Source: Flavobacteriales bacterium (GTDB taxonomy: Bacteria > Bacteroidota > Bacteroidia > Flavobacteriales > BACL11). From it: 30,056 nucleotides of DNA. The position numbers and the translations under genes are program-made. Each line of letters opens with the position of its first letter. Position 1 is the stretch's first letter. The stretch covers positions 1 to 30,056 of the forward strand of contig JABJNS010000055.1 of assembly GCA_018664745.1 (NCBI GenBank), written 5' to 3'. Shown here piece after piece: positions 1 through 6,824 of the stretch. The notes below the pieces were generated by a model. That model saw only the letters and a list, made by a program, of their open reading frames with translations. It was not told where the DNA came from and made no database searches.

Positions 1-109
1 ATTCGATATGGAATACATCAGGAAATAACATTAACAATGCAACAGCTATTGGGATTATTATTGACAAAGCAATAATTAATGGAACAAAAAAGGAATCTTG
101 TTTTTTCAT
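1..109 (-). CDS. DUF420-family membrane protein, N-terminal part only
   Basis: Only the first 36 codons lie in the window; the gene runs off its left edge. The peptide begins MKKQDSFFVPLIIALSII and continues as one hydrophobic helix ending near LMLFPDVFHIE. This opening resembles DUF420 membrane proteins, which in Flavobacteriia often sit next to heme o synthase or SCO1 in cytochrome oxidase clusters. The start lies 5 nt beyond the ctaB stop, so the two are probably co-transcribed. The molecular role of the family is not well defined; a part in oxidase assembly is inferred from context. The identification rests on a short segment plus position. Confidence 0.6.
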   Translation of the reverse strand, partial: MKKQDSFFVPLIIALSIIIPIAVALLMLFPDVFHIE

Positions 110-114
110 AATAT

Positions 115-1011
115 TTATTGAATTAAAAATTTATCTAACATATAGATTATTTGCATTAATGGCAAATATGCAAAAGAACTTAACATTAAAGTTCGTGCTG
201 TTATATCATCACAGTTTTGGTACAATTTAACTGCTTTTGAAGTAAACCAAGCCCCTAACAAAAAGACAATAACCGCACCATAAACCGAAAGAGATAATAA
301 TGGAATCTCAAAAAGGAAAGGAATAACAGAAATAAAGGTCATAAGTACTGAAGTAATTACCCCAATAAAAGCTGGGTATTTTCCTTTTTCACCTCCTAAC
401 ATCATTTTGAAACCTGCCTTTTTATACTCCCCATCCTGCACCCAAGCAATAGCAATAAAGTGTGGATATTGCCAAAAGAATTGAATGGCAAAAAGCGTTC
501 CTGCTGCAACACCAAAATCATCAGTGGCAGCAACAAAACCTAATAAAAATGGAATAGCACCTGGGACAGCCCCTACTGTAATTGCAAAAGGTGAAATTCG
601 CTTAAGTGGTGTATAAGCCAACACATACAACACCATGGAAAGCAAACCAAAAGCCCCCGATTTTGACATTAAACCAAAGAAACTTCCTTGAGGATTAATG
701 TGGTTTAAGGCAAAAATACCTAAAGCACCAATAATAAGCGAAAAAATAAATGCTTGAGTAGCCGATAAATTGCCTAAAGGCAAAGGGCGAACAGCTGTTC
801 GTTCCATCAACTTATCATGTTCTCTTTCAATAACCTGATTGAAACCATTAGCTGCACCAGTTACTAAGAAACCACCAATAATCAATAAGCTAAAAGTAGA
901 GATATCAAAAACATCCACCCCCAGCAAATAACCTATTGCAGCTGAAAAGACAACCGTAATTGATAGCTTGAATTTTAAAAGCTGTCCGTAATATTTAAGA
1001 TTTGAAATCAG
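115..1011 (-). CDS. ctaB: Heme o synthase (protoheme IX farnesyltransferase)
   Basis: An integral-membrane UbiA-type prenyltransferase that adds a farnesyl group to heme B to give heme O, precursor of the oxidase cofactor heme A. The first Asp-rich motif reads NQVIEREHDKLMERTAVRPL and the second conserved region is QDGEYKKAGFKMM; several hydrophobic helices follow. The start is a problem. The first ATG/GTG/TTG codon in frame is TTG at 927, which would remove the conserved first helix. Family-like sequence (SNLKYYGQLLKFKLSITVVF) continues upstream in frame to the TAA that ends the bacilliredoxin gene at 1024, with no ATG, GTG or TTG. I place the start at the CTG at 1009-1011, giving 298 residues, close to the usual family length; ATT at 1006-1008 is an alternative. 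The gene probably shares a transcript with the bacilliredoxin gene and the DUF420 gene. Confidence 0.88.
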   Translation of the reverse strand: MISNLKYYGQLLKFKLSITVVFSAAIGYLLGVDVFDISTFSLLIIGGFLVTGAANGFNQVIEREHDKLMERTAVRPLPLGNLSATQAFIFSLIIGALGIFALNHINPQGSFFGLMSKSGAFGLLSMVLYVLAYTPLKRISPFAITVGAVPGAIPFLLGFVAATDDFGVAAGTLFAIQFFWQYPHFIAIAWVQDGEYKKAGFKMMLGGEKGKYPAFIGVITSVLMTFISVIPFLFEIPLLSLSVYGAVIVFLLGAWFTSKAVKLYQNCDDITARTLMLSSFAYLPLMQIIYMLDKFLIQ

Positions 1012-1023
1012 AGTTTTGCTTGC

Positions 1024-1440
1024 TTAGCAGATGTTATCGAAACAATCTTTTAAATTATCAGCAATCATTTCAGCTGAACGGCCCTCAATATGATGACGCT
1101 CGATACAGTGTACTAATTTACCATCCTTAAACACAGCAATAGCTGGTGATGAAGGAGGAAATGGAGCCATATATTCTCTTGCTTTTGCAACAGCACCAAT
1201 ATCTTGCCCTGCAAAAACAGTAGCAAAGGTATCTACTTTTTTATCGAATTGAGTTGTCATTTTAACAGCTGGCCTTGCATTACCTGCTGCACAACCGCAC
1301 ACAGAATTCACCATTACTAAAACAGTTCCTTCTTTTTTATCTAATAAATCCGATACTGCTTCAGGAGTTTTTAATTCAACAAAACCTACTGAAGTTAAAT
1401 CTTCACGCATTGGCGCACACATTTCTTCTGGATAATTCAT
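1024..1440 (-). CDS. Bacilliredoxin, BrxA/BrxB family
   Basis: A small cytoplasmic thioredoxin-fold protein of 138 residues. The family (formerly DUF1094/UPF0403, e.g. YphP and YqiW of Bacillus) removes bacillithiol or related mixed disulfides from proteins. The diagnostic CGC motif is at residues 48-50 (VNSVCGCAAGNARPA), and the PFPPSSPAIAVFKDGK segment is also typical. Many Bacteroidota also carry this family. A -7 box TATTTTTG lies 16 nt before the ATG. The stop codon abuts the 5' end of ctaB with no usual start codon between, which suggests coupled translation. Which low-molecular-weight thiol it uses here cannot be read from the sequence. Confidence 0.9.
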   Translation of the reverse strand: MNYPEEMCAPMREDLTSVGFVELKTPEAVSDLLDKKEGTVLVMVNSVCGCAAGNARPAVKMTTQFDKKVDTFATVFAGQDIGAVAKAREYMAPFPPSSPAIAVFKDGKLVHCIERHHIEGRSAEMIADNLKDCFDNIC

Positions 1441-1456
1441 AACAATTAATTTTTGG

Positions 1457-1464
1457 CAAAAATA
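1457..1464 (-). promoter_or_regulatory. -7 promoter box, bacilliredoxin/ctaB unit
   Basis: TATTTTTG on the minus strand is an exact match to the Bacteroidota -7 consensus TAnnTTTG. It ends 16 nt before the ATG at 1440. No convincing -33 element was found. Confidence 0.6.
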
Positions 1465-1471
1465 CGCTTAT

Positions 1472-1918
1472 TTACCTTTTGTTTTTAAAAAAATCGGACA
1501 ATAATTTTGAGCACTCCTCTTGTAGTAAACCACTTTCAATTTTAGTTTTAGGATGTAAGATATTTTCTGACAAAGAAGAAAAACCTCTTTTTTCATCCTT
1601 TGCCCCATACACTACTTTTTTTAATTGTGTCCAATAAGCGGCACCACCACACATTACACAAGGTTCAAGGGTAACATAAAGTGTGCATTCATTCAGGTAT
1701 TTTCCACCAAGATAATCAGCAGCAGCCGTAAAAGCTTGCATTTCGGCATGGGCAGTTACATCATTCAAAGCTTCAGTATAATTATGAGCTCGAGCAATAA
1801 TCTGATTATCACAAACGATAACTGCACCTACTGGCACTTCATCTTTTAACAAGGCTTCTTTTGCTTGCAAAAGGGCTTGTTTCATAAAATAGGTATCATC
1901 AAAAGGATTTATTTCCAT
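1472..1918 (-). CDS. tadA: tRNA-specific adenosine deaminase
   Basis: A 148-residue zinc deaminase that converts adenosine 34 to inosine in the anticodon of tRNA-Arg(ACG). The catalytic site is complete: H57-A-E59 (TAHAEMQAF) and P-C87-V-M-C90 supply the zinc ligands and the proton-shuttling Glu. The N-terminus PFDDTYFMKQAL matches family members, which supports the ATG at 1918 over the internal Met at residue 12. It is divergent from aspS with a 52-nt gap. A -7 box ends exactly 4 nt upstream of the ATG, predicting a leaderless transcript. A general nucleoside deaminase is possible but less likely given the length and motifs. Confidence 0.93.
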   Translation of the reverse strand: MEINPFDDTYFMKQALLQAKEALLKDEVPVGAVIVCDNQIIARAHNYTEALNDVTAHAEMQAFTAAADYLGGKYLNECTLYVTLEPCVMCGGAAYWTQLKKVVYGAKDEKRGFSSLSENILHPKTKIESGLLQEECSKLLSDFFKNKR

Positions 1919-1922
1919 AGTG

Positions 1923-1930
1923 CAAATTTA
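1923..1930 (-). promoter_or_regulatory. -7 promoter box, tadA
   Basis: TAAATTTG on the minus strand matches TAnnTTTG exactly. Only 4 nt (CACT) separate it from the tadA ATG, so the predicted transcription start falls at or next to the start codon. Confidence 0.6.
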
Positions 1931-1944
1931 ACACTTTAGTTTTG

Positions 1945-1952
1945 TAATTTTG
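1945..1952 (+). promoter_or_regulatory. -7 promoter box, aspS
   Basis: TAATTTTG matches TAnnTTTG exactly and lies 18 nt before the aspS ATG at 1971. It is back to back with the tadA box, 14 nt away. It also shows that the upstream in-frame TTG at 1950, inside the box, is not the start. Confidence 0.6.
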
Positions 1953-1970
1953 AAGCCTAATAAAATTAAG

Positions 1971-3716
1971 ATGTTAAGAACACACAATTGCGGCACATTA
2001 AACATAACAAATGTTAACCAAGAAGTAACCCTAAGCGGATGGGTACAAAAAACAAGAGATTTAGGAGGGATGACTTTTGTGGATTTGCGTGATAGATACG
2101 GAATTACACAGTTGGCATTCAACATGGATGTAAATGCTGACCTTTGTACTGAAGCTAGAAAACTTGGCCGTGAGTTTGTGATTCAAATTACAGGAAAAGT
2201 TGTTGAAAGAGAAAGTAAAAACAAGAACATCCCAACAGGAGAAATTGAGATTGAGATAAGTGAATTAACAATACTAAATGAAGCAAAAACACCTCCTTTT
2301 ACTATAGAAAACGAAACTGATGGTGGGGACGAGATAAGAATGAAATATCGTTACCTAGACATTAGAAGAAATCCTGTAAAAGAGAACTTAATGCTTAGGC
2401 ATCAAGTATCAAAAGCAACAAGAAATTACTTGGACAACCAAGGGTTTATTGAAGTAGAAACGCCTTACTTAATAAAATCAACTCCTGAAGGAGCAAGAGA
2501 TTTTGTTGTTCCATCTCGTATGAATGAAAAGCAGTTTTATGCTTTACCACAATCACCACAAACTTTTAAGCAATTGCTTATGGTAGGTGGGATTGATAAA
2601 TATTATCAAATTGTAAAATGCTTTAGAGATGAAGATTTAAGAGCAGATAGACAACCAGAATTCACTCAGATTGACTGTGAAATGTCATTCATTGAACAAG
2701 AGGATATCCTAAATACATTTGAAGGATTAACACGCCATTTACTGAAAGATGTAAAAGGAGTTGAGCTGAATGAATTCCCAAGAATGACTTATGATGATGC
2801 CATGAAGTTATATGGTTCGGACAAGCCAGATATCCGATTTGATATGGCTTTTGTAGAAATGAATGAAGTATGCCAAGGGAAAGATTTTGGGGTGTTTGAC
2901 AGTGCAGAACTTGTTGTTGCCATTAATGCAAAAGGATGTGCTAACTACACAAGAAAACAATTAGATGCTTTAGTGAATTTTGTAAAAACACCACAAGTGG
3001 GCGCAACAGGGCTTATCTATTGTAAATACAATGAAGACGGAACATCAAAATCGACAGTAGATAAGTTTTTTGATGAAGATGCTAGAAATGCTTGGAAAGA
3101 AAAAGCAGGTTGTGAAAATGGTGACCTACTATTAATAATGGCTGGTGGAATTGATAAAACAAGAAAAGCTTTAGGAACATTAAGGTTGCACTTAGCAGAA
3201 GAATTAGGACTAAGAAATCCTGAGGTATTTGCACCACTATGGGTATTGGATTTCCCACTTTTAGAATGGGATGAAGATACTGAAAGATACCATGCTATGC
3301 ACCACCCTTTTACTTCACCAAAGCCAGAAGATATTGCAAAACTAGATACTGACCCAGCAGCTGTGCGTGCCAATGCTTATGACCTTGTAATGAACGGAAA
3401 TGAGATAGGTGGAGGAAGTATAAGAATACACGATAAATCCTTACAACAATTAATGTTTAAGCATTTAGGATTTAGTGAAGCAGAAGCAAAAGAACAATTC
3501 GGATTTTTGATGGAAGCCTTTGAATATGGAGCGCCACCACATGGAGGAGTTGCATTTGGTTTTGACCGTTTATGTGCTATAATGGGAGGACAAGAAAGCA
3601 TCCGTGATTTTATTGCATTCCCAAAAAACAACTCAGGTAGAGATGTGATGATTGACTCGCCATCCGATATTGATGAAGCACAATTGAAAGAATTAAGTAT
3701 TGCTTTAAGGAGCTAG
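1971..3716 (+). CDS. aspS: Aspartate--tRNA ligase
   Basis: A class II aminoacyl-tRNA synthetase of 581 residues that charges tRNA-Asp. Domains in order are the N-terminal OB-fold anticodon-binding domain (about residues 15-105), the catalytic core with motif 2 (YYQIVKCFRDEDLRADRQPE), the bacterial GAD insertion (about 290-415), and motif 3 near the C-terminus (GGVAFGFDRLCAIMGG). The length and insertion are those of the bacterial-type enzyme. Whether it also charges tRNA-Asn would depend on gatCAB being elsewhere in the genome. ATG 1971 is chosen because the peptide MLRTHNCGTL matches the family and the upstream TTG at 1950 falls inside the promoter box. The gene is monocistronic. Confidence 0.97.
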   Translation: MLRTHNCGTLNITNVNQEVTLSGWVQKTRDLGGMTFVDLRDRYGITQLAFNMDVNADLCTEARKLGREFVIQITGKVVERESKNKNIPTGEIEIEISELTILNEAKTPPFTIENETDGGDEIRMKYRYLDIRRNPVKENLMLRHQVSKATRNYLDNQGFIEVETPYLIKSTPEGARDFVVPSRMNEKQFYALPQSPQTFKQLLMVGGIDKYYQIVKCFRDEDLRADRQPEFTQIDCEMSFIEQEDILNTFEGLTRHLLKDVKGVELNEFPRMTYDDAMKLYGSDKPDIRFDMAFVEMNEVCQGKDFGVFDSAELVVAINAKGCANYTRKQLDALVNFVKTPQVGATGLIYCKYNEDGTSKSTVDKFFDEDARNAWKEKAGCENGDLLLIMAGGIDKTRKALGTLRLHLAEELGLRNPEVFAPLWVLDFPLLEWDEDTERYHAMHHPFTSPKPEDIAKLDTDPAAVRANAYDLVMNGNEIGGGSIRIHDKSLQQLMFKHLGFSEAEAKEQFGFLMEAFEYGAPPHGGVAFGFDRLCAIMGGQESIRDFIAFPKNNSGRDVMIDSPSDIDEAQLKELSIALRS

Positions 3717-3751
3717 TTGTTGGTTGCTCGTTATTAGTTGTTAGGCATTTT

Positions 3752-3829
3752 TGTCATAGCGAATTTTGCAGAGCAAAATGTGGCTATCTAAATAATGAAT
3801 AGATTGCGTCACATTCGTTCGCAATGACA
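3752..3829. repeat. REP-like inverted pair of hairpins
   Basis: A 78-bp element 35 nt after the aspS stop with matching ends: TGTCATAGCGAA at 3752-3763 and, inverted, TGTCATTGCGAA at 3829-3818. Each half can fold alone. The left half has ATAGC (3756-3760) pairing with GCTAT (3783-3787), enclosing a perfect ATTTTGC/GCAAAAT hairpin with a 3-nt loop (3763-3779). The right half has ATTGCG (3803-3808) pairing with CGCAAT (3820-3825). Two REP-type units in opposite orientation resemble BIME-like intergenic palindromes. It may act as an aspS terminator or as a dispersed repeat; copy number cannot be judged from one window. Confidence 0.6.
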
Positions 3830-3876
3830 GTTATTCTGTAATTATCTCTTCATTACATTAGTTGCACTTACAATTA

Positions 3877-4227
3877 TCAAAAGATACACTGAAACAGCAA
3901 CAGCAGAAAAAAAAGACTTATAAATAACGGTGCATCTGTATATCTAGGAAGAGACCCTGACAGAAACTTTATAAATTTCATACATTCAAAAGACAAAAAA
4001 ACAGTAAAGAATACAACTAAGTAATCTTTAGCACTGCTTTTAATAAAACTAAAATATTGATAAATAGTATATGAAAGCATCAGTATCAAAGAACTATACA
4101 CAACTAACTTTACAGGTCTATAATCTTTTAAAAAATGTCCTGTTAAAGATAAGAGTATAAAAAAAGACAATACTTTAAGGAGCAACCTAAAATACCTAAT
4201 ATTTTTATTCTTTGTTAATTGGTTCAT
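3877..4227 (-). CDS. Possible small multi-pass membrane protein
   Basis: An open frame of 116 residues from ATG 4227 (128 residues from ATG 4263) that I do not recognise. After a basic N-terminus (MNQLTKNKNIRYFR) it has about four hydrophobic segments: LLLKVLSFFILLSLTGHF, VVYSSLILMLSYTIYQYF, YLVVFFTVFLSF and a very hydrophobic C-terminus. A near match to the -7 box (TATATTTA, one mismatch) ends 4 nt before ATG 4227, which favours that start. No function can be assigned. It could be a chance frame in AT-rich DNA, because AT-rich sequence readily encodes Phe, Ile and Leu runs. It lies between two intergenic repeat elements. Confidence 0.4.
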   Translation of the reverse strand: MNQLTKNKNIRYFRLLLKVLSFFILLSLTGHFLKDYRPVKLVVYSSLILMLSYTIYQYFSFIKSSAKDYLVVFFTVFLSFECMKFIKFLSGSLPRYTDAPLFISLFFLLLLFQCIF

Positions 4228-4415
4228 TTTGTAAATATATGAAAAAATGTGCTCATAATACATTGATAATCAAACTTCAGAAAAGGAAACTGCAGTTAAA
4301 GGCACTGAAAAACCCCATTACATATAAAATAAATAACTTACACTTTTAAGAGTAAGACACAGGAATATCTCCATAATCAACTGATTATCAAGATATGAAT
4401 AGTTGTGAAAAAATA

Positions 4416-4583
4416 AAATTAGTTTCCGAAAGCAAAAAACTAGTTCCGAAAGACTAAAAATTAGTTTGCAAACACACGAAACTTGTTCCCCAATACTTGA
4501 AACTTGTTGTAAAAGACTAAAAACTAGTTTGCAAGAACATAAAAAATGTTCCTAATAGCAAAAAATAAGTTTGCAGGAACTTA
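4416..4583. repeat. Degenerate tandem array with exact 21-bp period, eight units
   Basis: Eight consecutive units start at 4416, 4437, 4458, 4479, 4500, 4521, 4542 and 4563. Each has an A-run followed by (C/T)TAGTT or (C/T)TTGTT; unit 7 has ATGTT and unit 8 has TAAGTT. The core AGTT/TGTT recurs every 21 nt without a single indel. After the core, units carry either TTGCA (3, 6, 8) or CC (1, 2, 4, 7), and several end in GACTAA or an AAC/ACA-rich tail. A decayed unit precedes it near 4395-4415 and another follows, reaching into the next gene's stop codon. The rest of the gene-free stretch 4264-4589 shows nothing else I can name. Confidence 0.75.
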
Positions 4584-4589
4584 AAAAAA

Positions 4590-4820
4590 CTAGGTAGTTG
4601 GTGTTTTTCTTTTCTGTAAATAGTAAAATAATGCAAAAGAAAACACTGCAATATAAGGCATAGACATTAAATACAAAATACCACTATTAAGTCCGGAACC
4701 AATATCATCACCAGCCTCTAGGTTAGCCTCTACTGCTGCTTTACACATAGCACATTGCCCAAAAGAATCCATTACAAATAGGAAACCAACTAATAATAAA
4801 AGTATTTTTTTATCTAGCAT
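4590..4820 (-). CDS. Small exported CxMC membrane protein of the oxidase operon
   Basis: A 76-residue protein from ATG 4820 (84 from ATG 4844). It has a signal-like hydrophobic segment (ILLLLVGFLFVMDSFGQ), then the motif CAMCKA, a short linker EANLEAGDDIGSGLNSG, a second membrane helix (ILYLMSMPYIAVFSFALFYYL) and a basic tail. Similar small CAMC proteins follow SCO1 in other Flavobacteriia and have no assigned function. The gene overlaps the 3' end of SCO1 whichever start is used, so it is translationally coupled and last in the operon. The two cysteines beside the membrane would suit copper or thiol chemistry during oxidase assembly, but this is inference. ATG 4820 gives a normal signal-peptide length. 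Confidence 0.72.
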   Translation of the reverse strand: MLDKKILLLLVGFLFVMDSFGQCAMCKAAVEANLEAGDDIGSGLNSGILYLMSMPYIAVFSFALFYYLQKRKTPTT

Positions 4821-5562
4821 TTCTTTCAACTTTTGCATCCTCATGATATTCGGCTAATAAGGTTTTTACATCCTTTATCAAGTCCTTAATAACATAGTCC
4901 TGTGTACCATCATAGCTTCCAACAGGATTACCAACTAATGCTTTTTCCTTGCGGCAACTAGGGCAAGCAACTTTAGCTTTTTCAGAACTTTCGCCACAGA
5001 ATTTACATACAAAATTACTGTATCCTGAACGCACCCTACCTTCCTTATCTACAATAACTAAATACTGAGAATGTAAGAAACCACCTGGCGCTAATGAGTC
5101 CTGACTTGCATTCACAAAATAAGATTCTGCTATGGTATATATTTCGTTTTTGTCCCCTGTTACCAAGTTCCAGTTATCTAAATTCAAACGCATTTTTTTT
5201 GCGTATGCACTTAACACTTCTGGTGTATCATTTTTAGGATTTACCGTATGTGAAAGAAACTTAATGTTTGGGTATTTACTCAACTTATTCTGAATATAAC
5301 GCATGTTATAAGTCATAGTAGGGCAAACAGTAGGGCAAGTAGTAAAGATAAAATTAGCTACATATATGTTGTCATCATAATCAGCATTTGTAACGGTTAC
5401 ACTATCCTGATTTATAAATGAAAAAGCCGGGATTTTATGATCTTCAGTACCAATAAATGCTAGTTTAACAAAACTGTTTTCTCCTTTTGAAATGTAGTTA
5501 TACATTAAATAAGGTAAAACAAGTAATACAAAAAGTAATGCAAATTTTTTGATTGTTTTCAT
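4810..5562 (-). CDS. SCO1/SenC-family copper chaperone with extra CxxC pair
   Basis: A membrane-anchored thioredoxin-fold protein of 250 residues that helps build the CuA site of cytochrome c oxidase. It has an N-terminal helix (about residues 7-23), the copper-binding pair C76-P-T-V-C80, and the distal ligand H164 (GGFLHSQYLVIVD). Normally the strand ending in RxGY runs quickly into YDGT. Here residues 182-216 intervene, with C186-x2-C189 and C200-x2-C203 (CKFCG and CPSC), like a zinc ribbon or rubredoxin knuckle. The gene lies 11 nt after coxIV and overlaps the small CAMC gene, so it belongs to the oxidase operon. The family call is firm; the role of the insert is unknown. Confidence 0.92.
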   Translation of the reverse strand: MKTIKKFALLFVLLVLPYLMYNYISKGENSFVKLAFIGTEDHKIPAFSFINQDSVTVTNADYDDNIYVANFIFTTCPTVCPTMTYNMRYIQNKLSKYPNIKFLSHTVNPKNDTPEVLSAYAKKMRLNLDNWNLVTGDKNEIYTIAESYFVNASQDSLAPGGFLHSQYLVIVDKEGRVRSGYSNFVCKFCGESSEKAKVACPSCRKEKALVGNPVGSYDGTQDYVIKDLIKDVKTLLAEYHEDAKVERNAR

Positions 5563-5573
5563 TATATATGGTG

Positions 5574-5891
5574 TTACATCATCAATCCTGCATACCCACC
5601 TTCAGTAAGCACAATGAATAGTAAATAAGGAATTAGAATAATTGCAGGCAAAAGAATAGTCCATCTTAAGCCTTTTGTTTCAGCCCCTAAGTGCATAAAT
5701 TCCATAACAATATAAGCAGCTTTAATTAGTGTTAAAATAATGAAAATATGATTAATTATTTTAGTACCTAAAAACTGTCCCATTAAAAATTCAGGTTTAA
5801 TCATTCCTAACCCAACCTCAAATGCAGTAATACCTAAAAGTATCCAGAATACTCTCCATATCCACCAATTTCCTTTTGTTTCGTTTGCCAT
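5574..5891 (-). CDS. Cytochrome c oxidase subunit IV (prokaryotic type)
   Basis: A 105-residue protein with three predicted membrane helices (about 10-28, 40-65 and 73-98), matching the COX4_pro/CyoD-like small subunit of bacterial heme-copper oxidases. The segment HIFIILTLIKAAYIVMEFMHL is characteristic. It has no redox centre and is thought to stabilise the subunit I/III core. It follows subunit III by 19 nt and precedes SCO1 by 11 nt, in the usual flavobacterial order. Confidence 0.88.
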   Translation of the reverse strand: MANETKGNWWIWRVFWILLGITAFEVGLGMIKPEFLMGQFLGTKIINHIFIILTLIKAAYIVMEFMHLGAETKGLRWTILLPAIILIPYLLFIVLTEGGYAGLMM

Positions 5892-5910
5892 AATAATATC
5901 GTTTTATAAA

Positions 5911-6813
5911 TTATACTAAGTAGAAGAATGTAAATACAAATACCCACACTAAATCAACAAAGTGCCAATATAACCCTACTTTTTCAACCATCTCATAATG
6001 CCCTCTTCTTTCATAAGTTCCTTTTATTACATTAATCAAAATAACAATTAAAATAATAACTCCTGAGAATACATGGAAACCATGGAAACCTGTAATAAAG
6101 AAGAAGTAATCCGCAAATAAAGGATGTCCGTATTCATTGTTTTTTAGGTTTGATCCTAATAATACTTCAGTAGCATTTTCTCTTAAATAAGCAATTGCAG
6201 CTTCATTCGTAAGATACTTTCTATTTGCCGTTCTAATATTATATTGAGGATTTGCTTCTAAACTAGTAATCACCTGGTCAACCGTAAAATGATGATGCGT
6301 TCCATCATGCCCATCTGCTCCCATTAAATCATATACGGAAGATAATTTTTCTCCCTCAGCAATATGTACAACATGCTCTGTTTGAGTACTAATTCCTCCT
6401 TTATCACCATGAATAAAGTGTCCCCATTCCCAAGCTTGAGACCCTAAGAATATAGCACCCCCAACAATAGTTAAGGAAAGCCATAAAATCACTTTCTTCT
6501 TTTGCATTTTATGTCCGTAATTTACAGCAAGTACCATGGTTACCGAACTCATAATAAGAATAAAAGTCATTAAAGCAACAAACAACAATGGGTGTTCTCC
6601 ATGCAAGAAAGGGAAGTGACTAAACACATCCTCAGGATTTGGCCAGATATCTGGATATTTGAATCTACTAAAACCGTAAGCAGCTAAAAATCCTGAAAAA
6701 GTTAAAGCATCAGTAATTAAGAAAAACCACATCATTAATTTACCATAACTTGCATTGTAAGGTCTGTCCCCACCTTGCCAAGCTACTCCATTATCATTTT
6801 CTGTTTGTTCCAT
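5911..6813 (-). CDS. Cytochrome c oxidase subunit III, long form
   Basis: A membrane subunit of the heme-copper oxidase, 300 residues. It opens with a short hydrophilic tail, then helices MMWFFLITDALTFSGFLAAY, LLFVALMTFILIMSSVTMVL and VILWLSLTIVGGAIFLGSQA, followed by the conserved WEWGHFIH. A hydrophilic insert of roughly 90 residues (about 140-230, His-rich at GHDGTHHHF) separates these from the conserved C-terminal part: FFFITGFHGFHVFSG and YWHFVDLVWVFVFTFFYLV. The GFHGFHV and WHFVD motifs identify subunit III. Long inserts at this place occur in other Flavobacteriia. It lies 11 nt after the shorter subunit III gene; the two are probably both structural subunits. Confidence 0.92.
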   Translation of the reverse strand: MEQTENDNGVAWQGGDRPYNASYGKLMMWFFLITDALTFSGFLAAYGFSRFKYPDIWPNPEDVFSHFPFLHGEHPLLFVALMTFILIMSSVTMVLAVNYGHKMQKKKVILWLSLTIVGGAIFLGSQAWEWGHFIHGDKGGISTQTEHVVHIAEGEKLSSVYDLMGADGHDGTHHHFTVDQVITSLEANPQYNIRTANRKYLTNEAAIAYLRENATEVLLGSNLKNNEYGHPLFADYFFFITGFHGFHVFSGVIILIVILINVIKGTYERRGHYEMVEKVGLYWHFVDLVWVFVFTFFYLV

Positions 6814-6824
6814 AATTCTAAAAT

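Noticed and set aside
3017..3631. Minus-strand open frames inside aspS
   Set aside because: They lie wholly within a well-conserved synthetase gene and have low-complexity Ser/Pro compositions typical of antisense shadows.
4416..4583. 21-bp array as a CRISPR or small repeat-protein gene
   Set aside because: There are no unique spacers between conserved repeats, units are contiguous and degenerate, and the seven-codon reading frame is broken by repeated in-frame TAA codons. A 20-codon frame from ATG 4395 ends in the second unit.
3717..4589. tRNA, small RNA or mobile element in the gene-poor stretch
   Set aside because: No cloverleaf arms, CCA end, transposase remnant or target duplications were seen; only the REP-like hairpins, the membrane-protein frame and the 21-bp array.
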